Positions 26,669 to 35,135 of a DNA stretch of 64,000 bases are shown piece after piece (position 1 is the stretch's first letter; the number at the start of each line of letters is the position of its first letter). The notes under the pieces are model-generated. The model made no database searches. It saw only the letters and a list, made by a program, of their open reading frames with translations, and was not told the DNA's origin. Both the position numbers and the translations under genes were made by a program. Source of the stretch: Ignavibacteriales bacterium (GTDB taxonomy: Bacteria > Bacteroidota > Ignavibacteria > Ignavibacteriales > Melioribacteraceae); contig JACKAA010000003.1 of NCBI GenBank assembly GCA_020635275.1, forward strand, positions 434,001 through 498,000. The letters run 5' to 3'.

Positions 26669-27277
26669 TTAAGCATTTTTCTTTTTTTTAATAAAATATC
26701 TAATTCCAAAACCTATAACAATTAAAGCTGTTAATGCCATTCCAATATTTGAATAAGTCTTGAGATAGTAATCAATTAGTGGAATATTATTACCGAGTGT
26801 CATTCCCAAATAAACTATTATTAAATTCCAGGCAAATGCACTTAGTAATGAAAATATAAAAGTCTTTACAACATGAAGCTCATGTACTCCGGAAAAAAAA
26901 CTAATTACAGAACGAGTGCCTGGCAAAAATCTGTTTGCTAAAATTATTTTGTATCCATACTTCGTAAACCATTCGTCAGTTTTGTGCAATGCATCCTGAC
27001 TAATAAATTTCAATTTTCCTGAACGCAAAACTTTTTCACTTAAAAAATACCCAACATAATACATTAGAATAAATCCTAATGCACTCCCGATACTTGTAAT
27101 TATTAAAACCGGGACAAACCCCAAAGAGGTAGTTGCAATTAATGATGCTCCAACAACAACAACAACGTCACTTGGTGATGGTGGAAAGACATTTTCAATA
27201 AAGGCAAAAAAGAAAAGTATTACATAAATCCAAGAAGTATCTAAAGTGCTGATGTAAGCAATAATTTCTTCGAGCAT
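26669..27277 (-). CDS. DedA family membrane protein
   Basis: A 202 aa inner-membrane protein of the DedA/Tvp38 superfamily, linked to undecaprenyl-phosphate or phosphatidylethanolamine flipping. FAFIENVFPPSPSDVVVVVG is the conserved N-terminal loop, and LANRFLPGTRSVISFFSGV carries the conserved Arg region. About five hydrophobic helices. Its start overlaps the ispF stop (TAATG), so translation is coupled to ispF. The RAYT unit follows 14 bases past its stop. Confidence 0.9.
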   Translation of the reverse strand: MLEEIIAYISTLDTSWIYVILFFFAFIENVFPPSPSDVVVVVGASLIATTSLGFVPVLIITSIGSALGFILMYYVGYFLSEKVLRSGKLKFISQDALHKTDEWFTKYGYKIILANRFLPGTRSVISFFSGVHELHVVKTFIFSLLSAFAWNLIIVYLGMTLGNNIPLIDYYLKTYSNIGMALTALIVIGFGIRYFIKKKKNA

Positions 27278-27765
27278 TAATCACCCAAATCTTCAACAAG
27301 TAAAACAGTAGCGTATGCTTTAGCACCTTCCTCTCTTCCAACATATCCTAATTTTTCTGAAGTTGTAGCTTTTACCGAAACTTGATCAATGTTTATTCGT
27401 AAAATATTTGCGATACTTTTTCTTATTTGAGGCATGTGATCTTTTAGTTTTGGTTTTTCTAAAACTACAGTTGAATCGATATTATTTACCTTATACATTT
27501 TAGAATTTATCAAATCATTAACTTTGCTTAACAAAATTTTGCTATCAATATTTTTGTAATTGGGATCTGTATCTGGGAAATGCTGACCAATATCTCCAAG
27601 TGCAAGTGCACCTAACATTGCATCACAAATAGCATGAAGCAACACATCTGCATCTGAATGACCAAGCAGACCTTTTTCAAAAGGAATTTCTACGCCGCCT
27701 AAAAATAACTTTCTATCTTCAGCAAATTGATGAATATCATAACCAAAGCCGATTCTAAAATTCAT
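27277..27765 (-). CDS. ispF: 2-C-methyl-D-erythritol 2,4-cyclodiphosphate synthase
   Basis: MEP-pathway enzyme for isoprenoid precursors. At 162 aa, with the metal ligands in GYDIHQF and LLGHSDADVLLHAICDAMLG, and GDIGQHFPDTDP following. The C-terminal VSVKATTSEKLGYVGREEG is the substrate-binding part. The start overlaps the acyP stop in TAATG, with AGGAGAT inside the upstream gene as ribosome site. The gene shows the organism uses the non-mevalonate route. Confidence 0.95.
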   Translation of the reverse strand: MNFRIGFGYDIHQFAEDRKLFLGGVEIPFEKGLLGHSDADVLLHAICDAMLGALALGDIGQHFPDTDPNYKNIDSKILLSKVNDLINSKMYKVNNIDSTVVLEKPKLKDHMPQIRKSIANILRINIDQVSVKATTSEKLGYVGREEGAKAYATVLLVEDLGD

Positions 27766-28052
27766 TAATATCTCCTAATTTCAAAATTGGTAAACTCACC
27801 GACAAAACTTTGCCAAGATATTTTAATATCTCTCACATCAGAATGCATTGGTCCAATTTTTAATTGGTGAAAGAATTCTTCTACTAAATGTTTCTCACCT
27901 TCTGCAATTGTTAAAACAGTTCCGTCATACTGATTTTTTGTGTAACCAACTAAACCTAATTCTTGAGCTTTACGTAAAACAAAATATCTAAACCCAACTC
28001 CTTGAACCAAACCATAAACAATTATTTCTGCTCGAATTCTGTTACTTTGCAT
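27765..28052 (-). CDS. acyP: acylphosphatase
   Basis: A 95 aa small enzyme that hydrolyses acyl phosphates. The signature VQGVGFRYFVLRKAQELGL has the active-site Arg, and GYTKNQYDGTV has the active-site Asn. It overlaps the EamA gene by 11 bases at its start and ispF at its end, which places it in a tight unit EamA-acyP-ispF-dedA. Confidence 0.93.
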   Translation of the reverse strand: MQSNRIRAEIIVYGLVQGVGFRYFVLRKAQELGLVGYTKNQYDGTVLTIAEGEKHLVEEFFHQLKIGPMHSDVRDIKISWQSFVGEFTNFEIRRY

Positions 28053-28962
28053 TTTTTAAAAATAAATTTTCATACAACTCAGAAATTAACAAACCCAGCA
28101 TTATCAATGCAGCACCTAAGTATCCAAAATTAGTTATTTTTTCTCCTAATACAAAGAAGGCAAAAATTGCAGCAAATATTGGCTCAAACGAAAAAATAAT
28201 TCCAGCTTTTGCCGGCGTAACATTTTTTTGATATTTAGTTTGAAGTGCCGTTGTTATTAAAGTTGCAAAAATTGATGTATACAAAACTGCCCAAATTAAA
28301 TTCGTTGAAATATTCAATTTCATCGGTTCAATTCCGGTGCTAGAAAATATACCCAAAAATAATACTGATAAAACTGCTGTTGTTATAATTTGAAGAAAAA
28401 GCAGAACGTAAAAATCATACTTGCTTGTTTCAACATCCAGGTAGATTATGTAAAAAGCAAAAAATAATGCACATATTAAAGTAAGCAGTTCACCTAATCC
28501 AAAGTTGGTTGATAAATCTTCAAGTAAATTTATAATTGAGTTACCGCCACTTGATAAAAAGGCAATTCCAATCATTACAAAAATTGCCCCGATAATTACT
28601 CCTTTTGTAGGCATTCTTTTTTCTATTAATATTTGAAGAAACGGAACCATTATTACTGCTGTTCCGGTTAGAAATCCGGATTTTGTAGCAGCTGTATATT
28701 TTAATCCGACTGTCTGAGTTGCAAAACCTGCAAATAATAAAACACCTAAAAATATGCCTGCCAAAATATTTTTATTATTAAACTTTTTTATTTTCATAAA
28801 AGGAAGAAGAATAATTGCTGCTAAAATAAACCGAACAGCAATAAACGCCATTGAAGAAATATCATTAAGTGCTTCTTTAACAATTACAAAGGTTCCGCCC
28901 CAAAGTAATGTTACAAGAATAAGAATTGCTTCTGATTTGTATTTAGTAGTATTGAGTTTCAC
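28042..28962 (-). CDS. EamA/DMT superfamily transporter
   Basis: A 306 aa inner-membrane protein with ten hydrophobic helices and the two EamA repeats (LLWGGTFVIVKEAL in the first; NLIWAVLYTSIFATLITTAL and a FSFEPIFAAIFAFFVLGE end in the second). It exports or imports small metabolites; the substrate is unknown. It starts the unit ending in dedA. The last 11 bases overlap acyP. Confidence 0.88.
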   Translation of the reverse strand: MKLNTTKYKSEAILILVTLLWGGTFVIVKEALNDISSMAFIAVRFILAAIILLPFMKIKKFNNKNILAGIFLGVLLFAGFATQTVGLKYTAATKSGFLTGTAVIMVPFLQILIEKRMPTKGVIIGAIFVMIGIAFLSSGGNSIINLLEDLSTNFGLGELLTLICALFFAFYIIYLDVETSKYDFYVLLFLQIITTAVLSVLFLGIFSSTGIEPMKLNISTNLIWAVLYTSIFATLITTALQTKYQKNVTPAKAGIIFSFEPIFAAIFAFFVLGEKITNFGYLGAALIMLGLLISELYENLFLKNAK

Positions 28963-29065
28963 TTGCTATTTATTGCATTTGATAAAGCAGTTTTCTAATT
29001 ACAAATATTTTTTATTATATGAAATTCCGTATAATTACTTCTTAATTTCCGAAATGGCAGTAATT

Positions 29066-29136
29066 GTCATTGCGAGAATTTCAAAGAAATTCGAAGCAAT
29101 CTTTTTAATTTATAAGATCACTTCGCTCGTGATGAC
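29066..29136. repeat. composite palindromic repeat with GTCAT/ATGAC ends
   Basis: GTCATTGCGAG starts and GATGAC ends this 71-base element; the outer ends GTCAT and ATGAC are inverted. Inside is ATTTC/GAAAT and a CACTTCGCTCGTG hairpin. It lies in the intergenic region between era and the EamA gene, so it is non-coding and structured. The remaining bases 28963-29065 and 29137-29162 hold only AT-rich sequence. Confidence 0.6.
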
Positions 29137-29162
29137 AACTAGATTTATTTATAATTTATAAA

Positions 29163-30062
29163 TCAATAAGTATAACCAAAATTCTTTAATGCTCTTTTAT
29201 CTTTCCGCCAATTTTCTACAACTTTAACTCTCAACTCTAAATAAACTTCCCGCATTAAAAAATCTTCAATTGATTGACGGGCGGCATTTCCTAGTTTTTT
29301 TATAGAACTACCCTTTTTACCTAATATTATTGGCTTTTGCGATTCACGCTCAACAACAATCACTGCAGAAATATAATCCTTTCCTTTTTCTCTTTCTTTG
29401 AATTGCTCAATATAAACTTCAACACTGTAAGGAATTTCATCATGATAAATTTCTAAAATTTTTTCACGAATTTTTTCCGCAACAAAAAACTTTTCTGGTT
29501 CATCAGTTAATTGATCATCAGGATAAAATTTTGGATGAATGGGTAAATATTCCATAATTGAATTAAGCAATGTATCAAGGTTATAATTTTCTAAGGCTGA
29601 AATGGGAATAACCTTTTCAAACAAATTACTGTTTTCAAACAATTTTAAAGCTTTAGTAATTGTTTCTTCATTTGATAAATCTATTTTATTAATTACTAAA
29701 ATTTTTCTTTGACTTTTTTTTGAAATCAATTTTTTAATATTCTCTTTTTGTATTGATTCCAACTCTTTTGCAATATCTTTTGCAGTTATCATAAAAATTA
29801 AAACGTCTGCATCTTTTACAGAACTTTCAACAAATTCCAATAATTTTTCCTGAAGCAAATATTTAGGTTCCAAAATTCCAGGAGTATCTAAAAAAATAAT
29901 TTGATATTCCTTTTCATCCAGAACACCCAAAATTCTTTTACGTGTTGTTTGAGGTTTGCTAGTAATAATTGATAATTCTTCACCAAGTAATTTATTAGTC
30001 AGTGTCGATTTACCAACATTGGGCTTTCCTATGATTGTTACAAATCCGGCTTTTGTCTGCAT
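29163..30062 (-). CDS. era: GTPase Era
   Basis: Essential small-subunit ribosome-assembly GTPase. G1 is GKPNVGKST (about residues 12-20), G3 DTPG, G4 NKID, then G5 SALE. The C-terminal KH domain is seen as VERESQKPIILGKKGSSIKK followed by LGNAARQSIE. At 299 aa it is full length and ends NFGYTY. Single-gene unit, the 3' end abuts the repeat at 29066-29136. Confidence 0.95.
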   Translation of the reverse strand: MQTKAGFVTIIGKPNVGKSTLTNKLLGEELSIITSKPQTTRKRILGVLDEKEYQIIFLDTPGILEPKYLLQEKLLEFVESSVKDADVLIFMITAKDIAKELESIQKENIKKLISKKSQRKILVINKIDLSNEETITKALKLFENSNLFEKVIPISALENYNLDTLLNSIMEYLPIHPKFYPDDQLTDEPEKFFVAEKIREKILEIYHDEIPYSVEVYIEQFKEREKGKDYISAVIVVERESQKPIILGKKGSSIKKLGNAARQSIEDFLMREVYLELRVKVVENWRKDKRALKNFGYTY

Positions 30063-30145
30063 AACTTTTAATCATTTTTGAAAAGACAAAAATAATCAAA
30101 ATAATTGAGGTTATTTGAAATGCTAGAATAATTTTTAAAATAAAA

Positions 30146-30667
30146 TTAAAATTGTTTTAACTTATCCTTAAAATTTTTGAAAGAGTTAAATGTAAAATAA
30201 AAGCTCAGCAGAATAACAAATCCGGCAATTCCAGAAACTGTTCTAAAAACTTCACTTGCAAATATTTTATACATATAGATAAAAAACGGCTTAGTATAAT
30301 TTGAAACAACTTCTACTGGATTTGATGTTTGCTGAACAAAATCTAATTTACCCAGGTACGAAAAGAATAAAAATAAACTGGTAATAATCATTAAAAGTAT
30401 TGAAGTTACAATCACTCTAAAAAAGTAACTTTTTTTATACTTTACTGTAATTTTAGAAAGAATTTTGCTCATTATATTTTCTGTTACAGTTTCAGGAGCA
30501 GAATAGATTGGAAGATCATATAAATTTTCATGAACATATTTATGAGTTTTAAAGTTTACTTTAAATTCTTCATTTTCAAGGAGCAGATTATCTATTTCAT
30601 TTAACTCATTTGTAGTTACTTCATTATCAATAAATCTATTTATTAAATCATCATATTTTGCTTTCAT
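30146..30667 (-). CDS. putative anti-sigma factor
   Basis: A 173 aa protein encoded immediately after, and overlapping by 4 bases, an ECF sigma gene, so it is the natural anti-sigma partner. The N-terminus (DDLINRFIDNEVTTNELNEI) is the sigma-binding helix type seen in many anti-sigma proteins. Two hydrophobic helices follow (about 85-106 and 140-158). No zinc-finger HX3CX2C motif is present, so it is the non-zinc class. The signal it senses is unknown. Confidence 0.75.
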   Translation of the reverse strand: MKAKYDDLINRFIDNEVTTNELNEIDNLLLENEEFKVNFKTHKYVHENLYDLPIYSAPETVTENIMSKILSKITVKYKKSYFFRVIVTSILLMIITSLFLFFSYLGKLDFVQQTSNPVEVVSNYTKPFFIYMYKIFASEVFRTVSGIAGFVILLSFYFTFNSFKNFKDKLKQF

Positions 30668-31230
30668 AATATTTCCTCTTGATAATTATGCTGAATTAGT
30701 AAATCTTTCAACAAATTTCTTGATCTGTGTAAAAGTACTTTTGTATTTACTAAAGATAAATCCATAACCTCACTTATTTCTTTTAGAGATAAATTATCTA
30801 TATAAAACAAAATTACTACAAGTGAATTTTTAATTGGAAGTTTATCAACAATTTTGAGCAAGTACATTTTTTTATTTTCTGATACAGAATAAACTTCATT
30901 ATCTTCATCTTTTAAGTCAAACATTTCATCAACAGAATTCATACCTAATTCAATTTTTCTTTTTTGAGCTGAAACAATTGTCATTCCGGTATTAAACACA
31001 ATTTTATAAAACCATGTGGAAAATTGAGAATCACCTCTAAATGTATTTAATGAATTATAGGCTTTAATAAAACTATCTTGCAAAGCTTCTTCCGCATCCA
31101 TTTTATTCTTCAAAATATTCACCAAAAGTGAAAAAGCCTTGTGTTTATACCTATCAATTAGCAATGTAAAGTCATTTACATTCCCTTTTATAACAGATTC
31201 GATTATTTCTATATCAGTAAGCTTTTTCAT
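30664..31230 (-). CDS. ECF (sigma-70 family) RNA polymerase sigma factor
   Basis: A 188 aa alternative sigma factor. Region 2 is seen in DFTLLIDRYKHKAFSLL, AEEALQDSFIKAYNSLNTFR and FSTWFYKIVFN. Region 4 is seen in NSLVVILFYIDNLSLKEISE. The start ATG has a short TAAG ahead of it and the proposed promoter ends only about 6 bases away, so the mRNA leader would be very short. It is probably self-regulated (see the promoter entries). Confidence 0.92.
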   Translation of the reverse strand: MKKLTDIEIIESVIKGNVNDFTLLIDRYKHKAFSLLVNILKNKMDAEEALQDSFIKAYNSLNTFRGDSQFSTWFYKIVFNTGMTIVSAQKRKIELGMNSVDEMFDLKDEDNEVYSVSENKKMYLLKIVDKLPIKNSLVVILFYIDNLSLKEISEVMDLSLVNTKVLLHRSRNLLKDLLIQHNYQEEIL

Positions 31231-31242
31231 CTTACAAATTTA

Positions 31243-31269
31243 GACTAAAACACTTCCTTAAAAGTTACA
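31243..31269 (-). promoter_or_regulatory. putative ECF promoter for sigma/anti-sigma unit
   Basis: On the minus strand: TGTAAC, 15 bases, TTAGTC. The same bipartite motif (TGTAAC ... 16 ... TTAGTC) appears on the plus strand in the same 80-base gap. Sharing the pattern on both sides suggests the sigma factor recognises it. Confidence 0.5.
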
Positions 31270-31289
31270 AAAAGTTTTTTCAAAAAAGT

Positions 31290-31317
31290 TGTAACCTTTT
31301 TGTCAGTTACTTTAGTC
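31290..31317 (+). promoter_or_regulatory. putative ECF promoter for DUF6249 gene
   Basis: On the plus strand: TGTAAC (31290-31295), 16 bases, TTAGTC (31312-31317). It lies about 49 bases upstream of the DUF6249 start. It mirrors the motif of the sigma promoter on the other strand. Confidence 0.5.
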
Positions 31318-31365
31318 AAAAGTAATGAAAGAAATAAAATTTGGAATTTCATAGGAGGAAATAAA

Positions 31366-31746
31366 ATGTCAGAAAATGCAATGTTAGCTCAAGAAATAAT
31401 GGGACCTTTAACCGGAATTACAATAACCTTAATTATTGGATTAGTAATTGTGACCTATTATTATTTTAGATCAAGAGAAAGACACTTGATGATTGAAAAA
31501 GGATTAACTCCAGAGCAAATTAATGAGTTATTTAAGTCCAAGAGAAATCCATATAATTGGTTAAAATTGGGATTAGTTATTATTGGTGCTGGTTTAGGTA
31601 TTGGATTAGGAGTTATTATGGATGATATGGGTATGAGTGATGGTTTTATTCCTTTATTTATTATAACATTAACCGGTGTTGGATTTGTTGCAGCCTTTTT
31701 TATCTCAAGAAAGTTTGAAAAAGAAGATGAGAAAAGTGAAAAATAA
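31366..31746 (+). CDS. DUF6249-like membrane protein
   Basis: A 126 aa protein; the ATG at 31366 is chosen for its GGAGGAA ribosome site (the reading frame extends upstream without one). There are three hydrophobic helices (about residues 10-28, 60-80 and 93-110) with a cytoplasmic segment RERHLMIEKGLTPEQINEL and charged C-terminus (EKEDEKSEK). The pattern fits the DUF6249 group from memory. It is divergent from the sigma factor and shares its promoter motif, so it is a likely target of that sigma. Confidence 0.7.
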   Translation: MSENAMLAQEIMGPLTGITITLIIGLVIVTYYYFRSRERHLMIEKGLTPEQINELFKSKRNPYNWLKLGLVIIGAGLGIGLGVIMDDMGMSDGFIPLFIITLTGVGFVAAFFISRKFEKEDEKSEK

Positions 31747-31754
31747 AACTTTAT

Positions 31755-31819
31755 GTCATCCCCGCATGTTTTAAGCGGGGATCTATAATTTTCTAGATTC
31801 CCGCTTTCGCGGGAATGAC
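31755..31819. repeat. composite palindromic repeat with GTCAT/ATGAC ends
   Basis: Outer inverted ends GTCAT (31755-31759) and ATGAC (31815-31819) enclose two hairpins: ATCCCCGC/GCGGGGAT (31758-31765, 31775-31782) and ATTCCCGC/GCGGGAAT (31797-31804, 31809-31816). The spacer ATCTAT after the first hairpin is shared with the 24256 and 53047 elements. It sits between the 3' ends of converging genes (DUF6249 gene and trxB). Confidence 0.75.
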
Positions 31820-31836
31820 AAATTTCTTAAGTAAAA

Positions 31837-32790
31837 TTACGCTAACTCTTTTTCCTCCAACCATCGCTGTGCATCTAATGCAGCCATACATCCAGTTCCA
31901 GCTGCTGTAACTGCTTGACGGTAAGTTTTATCTGCAACATCACCAGCTGCAAAAACACCTTCAATATTTGTTTTAGTTGAACCAGGAACTACTTTCAAAT
32001 ATCCAGTTTCATCCATTTCTAATTTATCAGCAAATATCTTAGTATTCGGCTTATGACCAATTGCAACAAAAATTCCATCAACTTTAACTTCTTCGGTACT
32101 TCCGTCTTGTGTGTTTTCTAATATTGCGCCGGTTACCTTTTTATGGCCCATAGCATTTATTTCGCCAGTTACTTCTTTGATAGTTCTGTTCAGCATAAAT
32201 TTAATTTTAGGATTTTTTTCTGCTCTTTCTAACATAATTTGTGAAGCTCTAAATCCTTCTCTTCTATGAACCAAAATTACTTCTGAAGCAAAATTGGTTA
32301 AATAGTTTGCTTCTTCCATTGCAGTATCTCCGCCGCCAACTACAATAACTTTCAATCCTTTATAGAAAAAGCCATCGCAAGTTGCACATGCAGAAACACC
32401 ATAACCCATGTAGTTTTTCTCACTTTCAATTCCTAATAATCTTGCACTAGCTCCTGTTGATATAATAACTGAATCGGCAGTAATTTCTTTATCTTCAGCT
32501 TTCAATTTAAATGGTCTTTGAGAAAAATCAACTTCAGAAATTTCTTTAAATTCACATTTTGCTCCAAATCTGCAAGCTTGTTTTCTCATTACATCCATAA
32601 GTTCAGGACCCTGAATTCCATTTTCAAAACCAGGATAATTTTCAACTTCTGTAGTAATTGTAAGCTGGCCGCCAGGCTGCATTCCTTCATAAATTACAGG
32701 ACTCAAATTTGCTCTTGCTGTATAAATTGCAGCAGTTAAACCAGCTGGTCCAGAACCAATAATTACTACTTTGTGATGATTTTCTGACAT
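31837..32790 (-). CDS. trxB: thioredoxin reductase
   Basis: NADPH-dependent flavoenzyme that reduces thioredoxin. The start at 32790 is chosen because GGAGAG lies just before that ATG. That gives 317 aa. FAD motif IIGSGPAGLTAAIYTARANL near the N-terminus, redox pair CATCDG (about residue 139), NADPH motif VVGGGDTAMEEANYL, and the C-terminal AAGDVADKTYRQAVTAAGTG. It ends next to a REP-type repeat. Confidence 0.96.
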   Translation of the reverse strand: MSENHHKVVIIGSGPAGLTAAIYTARANLSPVIYEGMQPGGQLTITTEVENYPGFENGIQGPELMDVMRKQACRFGAKCEFKEISEVDFSQRPFKLKAEDKEITADSVIISTGASARLLGIESEKNYMGYGVSACATCDGFFYKGLKVIVVGGGDTAMEEANYLTNFASEVILVHRREGFRASQIMLERAEKNPKIKFMLNRTIKEVTGEINAMGHKKVTGAILENTQDGSTEEVKVDGIFVAIGHKPNTKIFADKLEMDETGYLKVVPGSTKTNIEGVFAAGDVADKTYRQAVTAAGTGCMAALDAQRWLEEKELA

Positions 32791-32852
32791 AATACTCTCC
32801 AAAAATTCTATTATTTTTTATTCAAATTAGATACAATTTTTAATAAATAGTT

Positions 32853-33788
32853 TCACTTTTGTTTTTGTAAAAATTCAGCATTTCTTTTAAGTCCTTTTAG
32901 TTTTGATCTAAAAATCGGACTTTCATTAAATCTCTTTTTGAATTTTGAATTCTCCATTTTTTCTATTTCTTCAAGTTCTAATTCCTTATTTTCAACTTTC
33001 AGAAACTCAATAATATTTGTTTGATAAGCAAATTTTACATTCCACGGACAAACATCTTGACAAATATCGCAGCCAAAAATCCATTTATCAAACTTACCAA
33101 TAAATTCATCTGGTATTTCATTTTTATTTTCTATTGTTAAATATGAAATACATTTATGTGAATCTACTACATAATCTTGGATAATTGCACTTGTTGGGCA
33201 AGCATCAATACATGCTGTGCATGTTCCGCAAAAATCTGAAATTGGTTTACTATATTCTTCAAAATTGTAATTTGTAATTACAGTCGAAATAAAAAACCAG
33301 CTCCCAATTTTTTTATTTATAATATTACTGTGTTTTCCCTGCCAACCTAATCCCGTTTTTACCGCCCAAACTTTATCCATAACTGGTCCAGTATCAACAT
33401 AACTTTTTGCTTCAAAATCCGGCTCAATTTGTTTTATAAATTCAATCAACTCATCCAATTTTTTCCAAATAATTAAATGATAATCTTTACCCCAAGCATA
33501 ACGTGAAACTTTTCCGAAATCATCACTTTTTTCAAACTTTTCATTAACATAATAATTCATACCTAATGAAATAACACTTTTGCAATCCGGTAATATCTGA
33601 GAAATATCTTTTCGTTTTTCAATATTTCTTTCCATGTAATTCATTCCGGCTTGATAATTTTTTGAAAGCCAATTTTCCAGATTTGATATTTCTTCTTCCA
33701 AAATTTGATATTTGGCAAATCCAATTAATTCAAATCCTAGCTCATGTGCTTTAGATATGATTTTTTGTTTTAGCATAGGATGAGTCAT
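32853..33788 (-). CDS. queG: epoxyqueuosine reductase
   Basis: Cobalamin and [4Fe-4S] enzyme for the last step of queuosine synthesis in tRNA. At 311 aa it is the shorter form seen in Bacteroidota-type genomes. The two ferredoxin clusters are CGTCTACIDACPTSAI and CDICQDVCPWNV. N-terminal GFAKYQILEEEI and the SVISLGMNYY segment fit. Start codon ATG; an alternative ATG five codons in is possible. Located downstream of the Rieske/MBL pair, after a small palindrome. Confidence 0.9.
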   Translation of the reverse strand: MTHPMLKQKIISKAHELGFELIGFAKYQILEEEISNLENWLSKNYQAGMNYMERNIEKRKDISQILPDCKSVISLGMNYYVNEKFEKSDDFGKVSRYAWGKDYHLIIWKKLDELIEFIKQIEPDFEAKSYVDTGPVMDKVWAVKTGLGWQGKHSNIINKKIGSWFFISTVITNYNFEEYSKPISDFCGTCTACIDACPTSAIIQDYVVDSHKCISYLTIENKNEIPDEFIGKFDKWIFGCDICQDVCPWNVKFAYQTNIIEFLKVENKELELEEIEKMENSKFKKRFNESPIFRSKLKGLKRNAEFLQKQK

Positions 33789-33824
33789 GCTGAATTTCTT
33801 AATTTATAAAAGGAATTTATAATA

Positions 33825-33849
33825 GATTCCGGATCAAGTCCGGAATGAC
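33825..33849. repeat. single palindromic repeat ending ATGAC
   Basis: GATTCCGG (33825-33832) pairs with CCGGAAT (33840-33846), followed by GAC. This is half of the composite element found at 24256, 31755 and 53047. It lies in the intergenic gap between queG and the Rieske gene. Confidence 0.6.
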
Positions 33850-33861
33850 AAAATATTTGAA

Positions 33862-34200
33862 TTACCAATTCAATTCTTTTTTGAAAACTTTAACATAAAC
33901 TTTCCCATTAATAATTTTTGTTTCATAAACATCTAATCCTTTGCTTCCGCCAAACAAATTGCCGTTATCCAGTCTGAAGGTCCATCCATGTAAAGGACAA
34001 ACTACACATTCATTTTCAACAAATCCTTCATAAATCTGTGGCGCGTGCTGATGCGGACAAATATTACTGACAGCAAAAATTTTTTCTCCAACTTTGAAAG
34101 CTGCAACATCAACATCGTTTATGTAAAATCTCTGGCCATACGAATCTTTTAAATCATTGTATTCACATAAATATTCAAAACCATTTAATTCTTCACTCAT
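33862..34200 (-). CDS. Rieske [2Fe-2S] protein
   Basis: A 112 aa ferredoxin-like protein with the Rieske cluster CPHQHA ... CPLHGWTF (ligands two Cys and two His). It is a small NirD/toluene-type electron carrier. It starts in an ATGA overlap with the upstream MBL hydrolase stop, so the two are translated together. The partner is probably the MBL protein or a redox enzyme elsewhere; not decided. Confidence 0.87.
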   Translation of the reverse strand: MSEELNGFEYLCEYNDLKDSYGQRFYINDVDVAAFKVGEKIFAVSNICPHQHAPQIYEGFVENECVVCPLHGWTFRLDNGNLFGGSKGLDVYETKIINGKVYVKVFKKELNW

Positions 34201-35045
34201 TTTAACTCAGTAAATCCTTCCTTAAAATTAAATCCTTTTTCGGTTTTGTGAATTGTGGCACAGACATTAGTGTGATCATGTTCAAATATCATTTTCCAAT
34301 TTTCATCAACTGCTAATTGCAAAAAAGCCTTCTTTTCTTTAACTGTTTCCAAAGGCTGAATATCATAACCCATTATGTACGGAATTGGAATATGATACAT
34401 TGTTGGAATTAAATCACCGCAAAATAAAAATGTATTTGATGAATCAGAAATTTTTAGCATTTGCTGAGCAATTGTGTGGCCATTAATATTTAAGAATTGA
34501 ATTTCATCATCGAAAAATTCATCACCGTTAGTATAATTAAGAACACCTGCTTTATGTAAAGGTAAAAAAGTTTTTTCTATAAAACTTCCTTTATCTCTAT
34601 CAGAAGGATTTATTGCCCAATCAAAATGTTTTTTTTGAACATAATATTTTGCGTTTGGGAAAGCGGGAATTAATTTGCCGTTATCCAATTTTGTAGATCC
34701 ACCGGTATGATCAAAATGTAAGTGAGTCAAAATTACATCCGTAATATCATTTACAGAAATTCTTTTTTGCTCCAATGATTTTATGAGCGTATTTTGTGAA
34801 AAATCAACATTATAAATTGAAATAAATTTTTCATCCCAATTATTTCCCATTCCGGTATCAACTAAAATTTTTCTAGAATCTGATTCTAATAGCAAACATC
34901 GAGCACCAAGTTTAATTCTATTTTTTACATCTGGCGGATTATTATTTTGCCAAAGCGGTTTAGGAATAATTCCAAACATTGCACCACCATCTAAACCAAA
35001 TGTGCCTGTATCTAAAACTGTGATTTTATATTTTCCAATTTTCAT
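34197..35045 (-). CDS. MBL-fold metallo-hydrolase
   Basis: A 282 aa metallo-beta-lactamase fold protein. The metal ligands are LTHLHFDHTGGS (about residues 105-116), then a later HTIAQQ and GDLIPT, and FEHDHTN near the end. Quorum-quenching lactonases and glyoxalase-II-like proteins share this fold; the sequence does not separate them. It overlaps the Rieske gene by 4 bases, so a linked function is likely. Confidence 0.85.
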   Translation of the reverse strand: MKIGKYKITVLDTGTFGLDGGAMFGIIPKPLWQNNNPPDVKNRIKLGARCLLLESDSRKILVDTGMGNNWDEKFISIYNVDFSQNTLIKSLEQKRISVNDITDVILTHLHFDHTGGSTKLDNGKLIPAFPNAKYYVQKKHFDWAINPSDRDKGSFIEKTFLPLHKAGVLNYTNGDEFFDDEIQFLNINGHTIAQQMLKISDSSNTFLFCGDLIPTMYHIPIPYIMGYDIQPLETVKEKKAFLQLAVDENWKMIFEHDHTNVCATIHKTEKGFNFKEGFTELK

Positions 35046-35083
35046 TATGAATTATTTTTTGTTAGACTGTTTTAAAAATAAAA

Positions 35084-35112
35084 AAACCGCATAAGAAAAT
35101 CCTACGCGGTTT
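35084..35112 (-). terminator. terminator after ferredoxin gene
   Basis: AAACCGC (35084-35090) pairs with GCGGTTT (35106-35112). On the minus strand it is followed by a T-run (TTTTATTTTT). It separates the ferredoxin gene from the MBL gene. Confidence 0.75.
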
Positions 35113-35135
35113 AAAAGTGTAAACAAAAAAATTAC

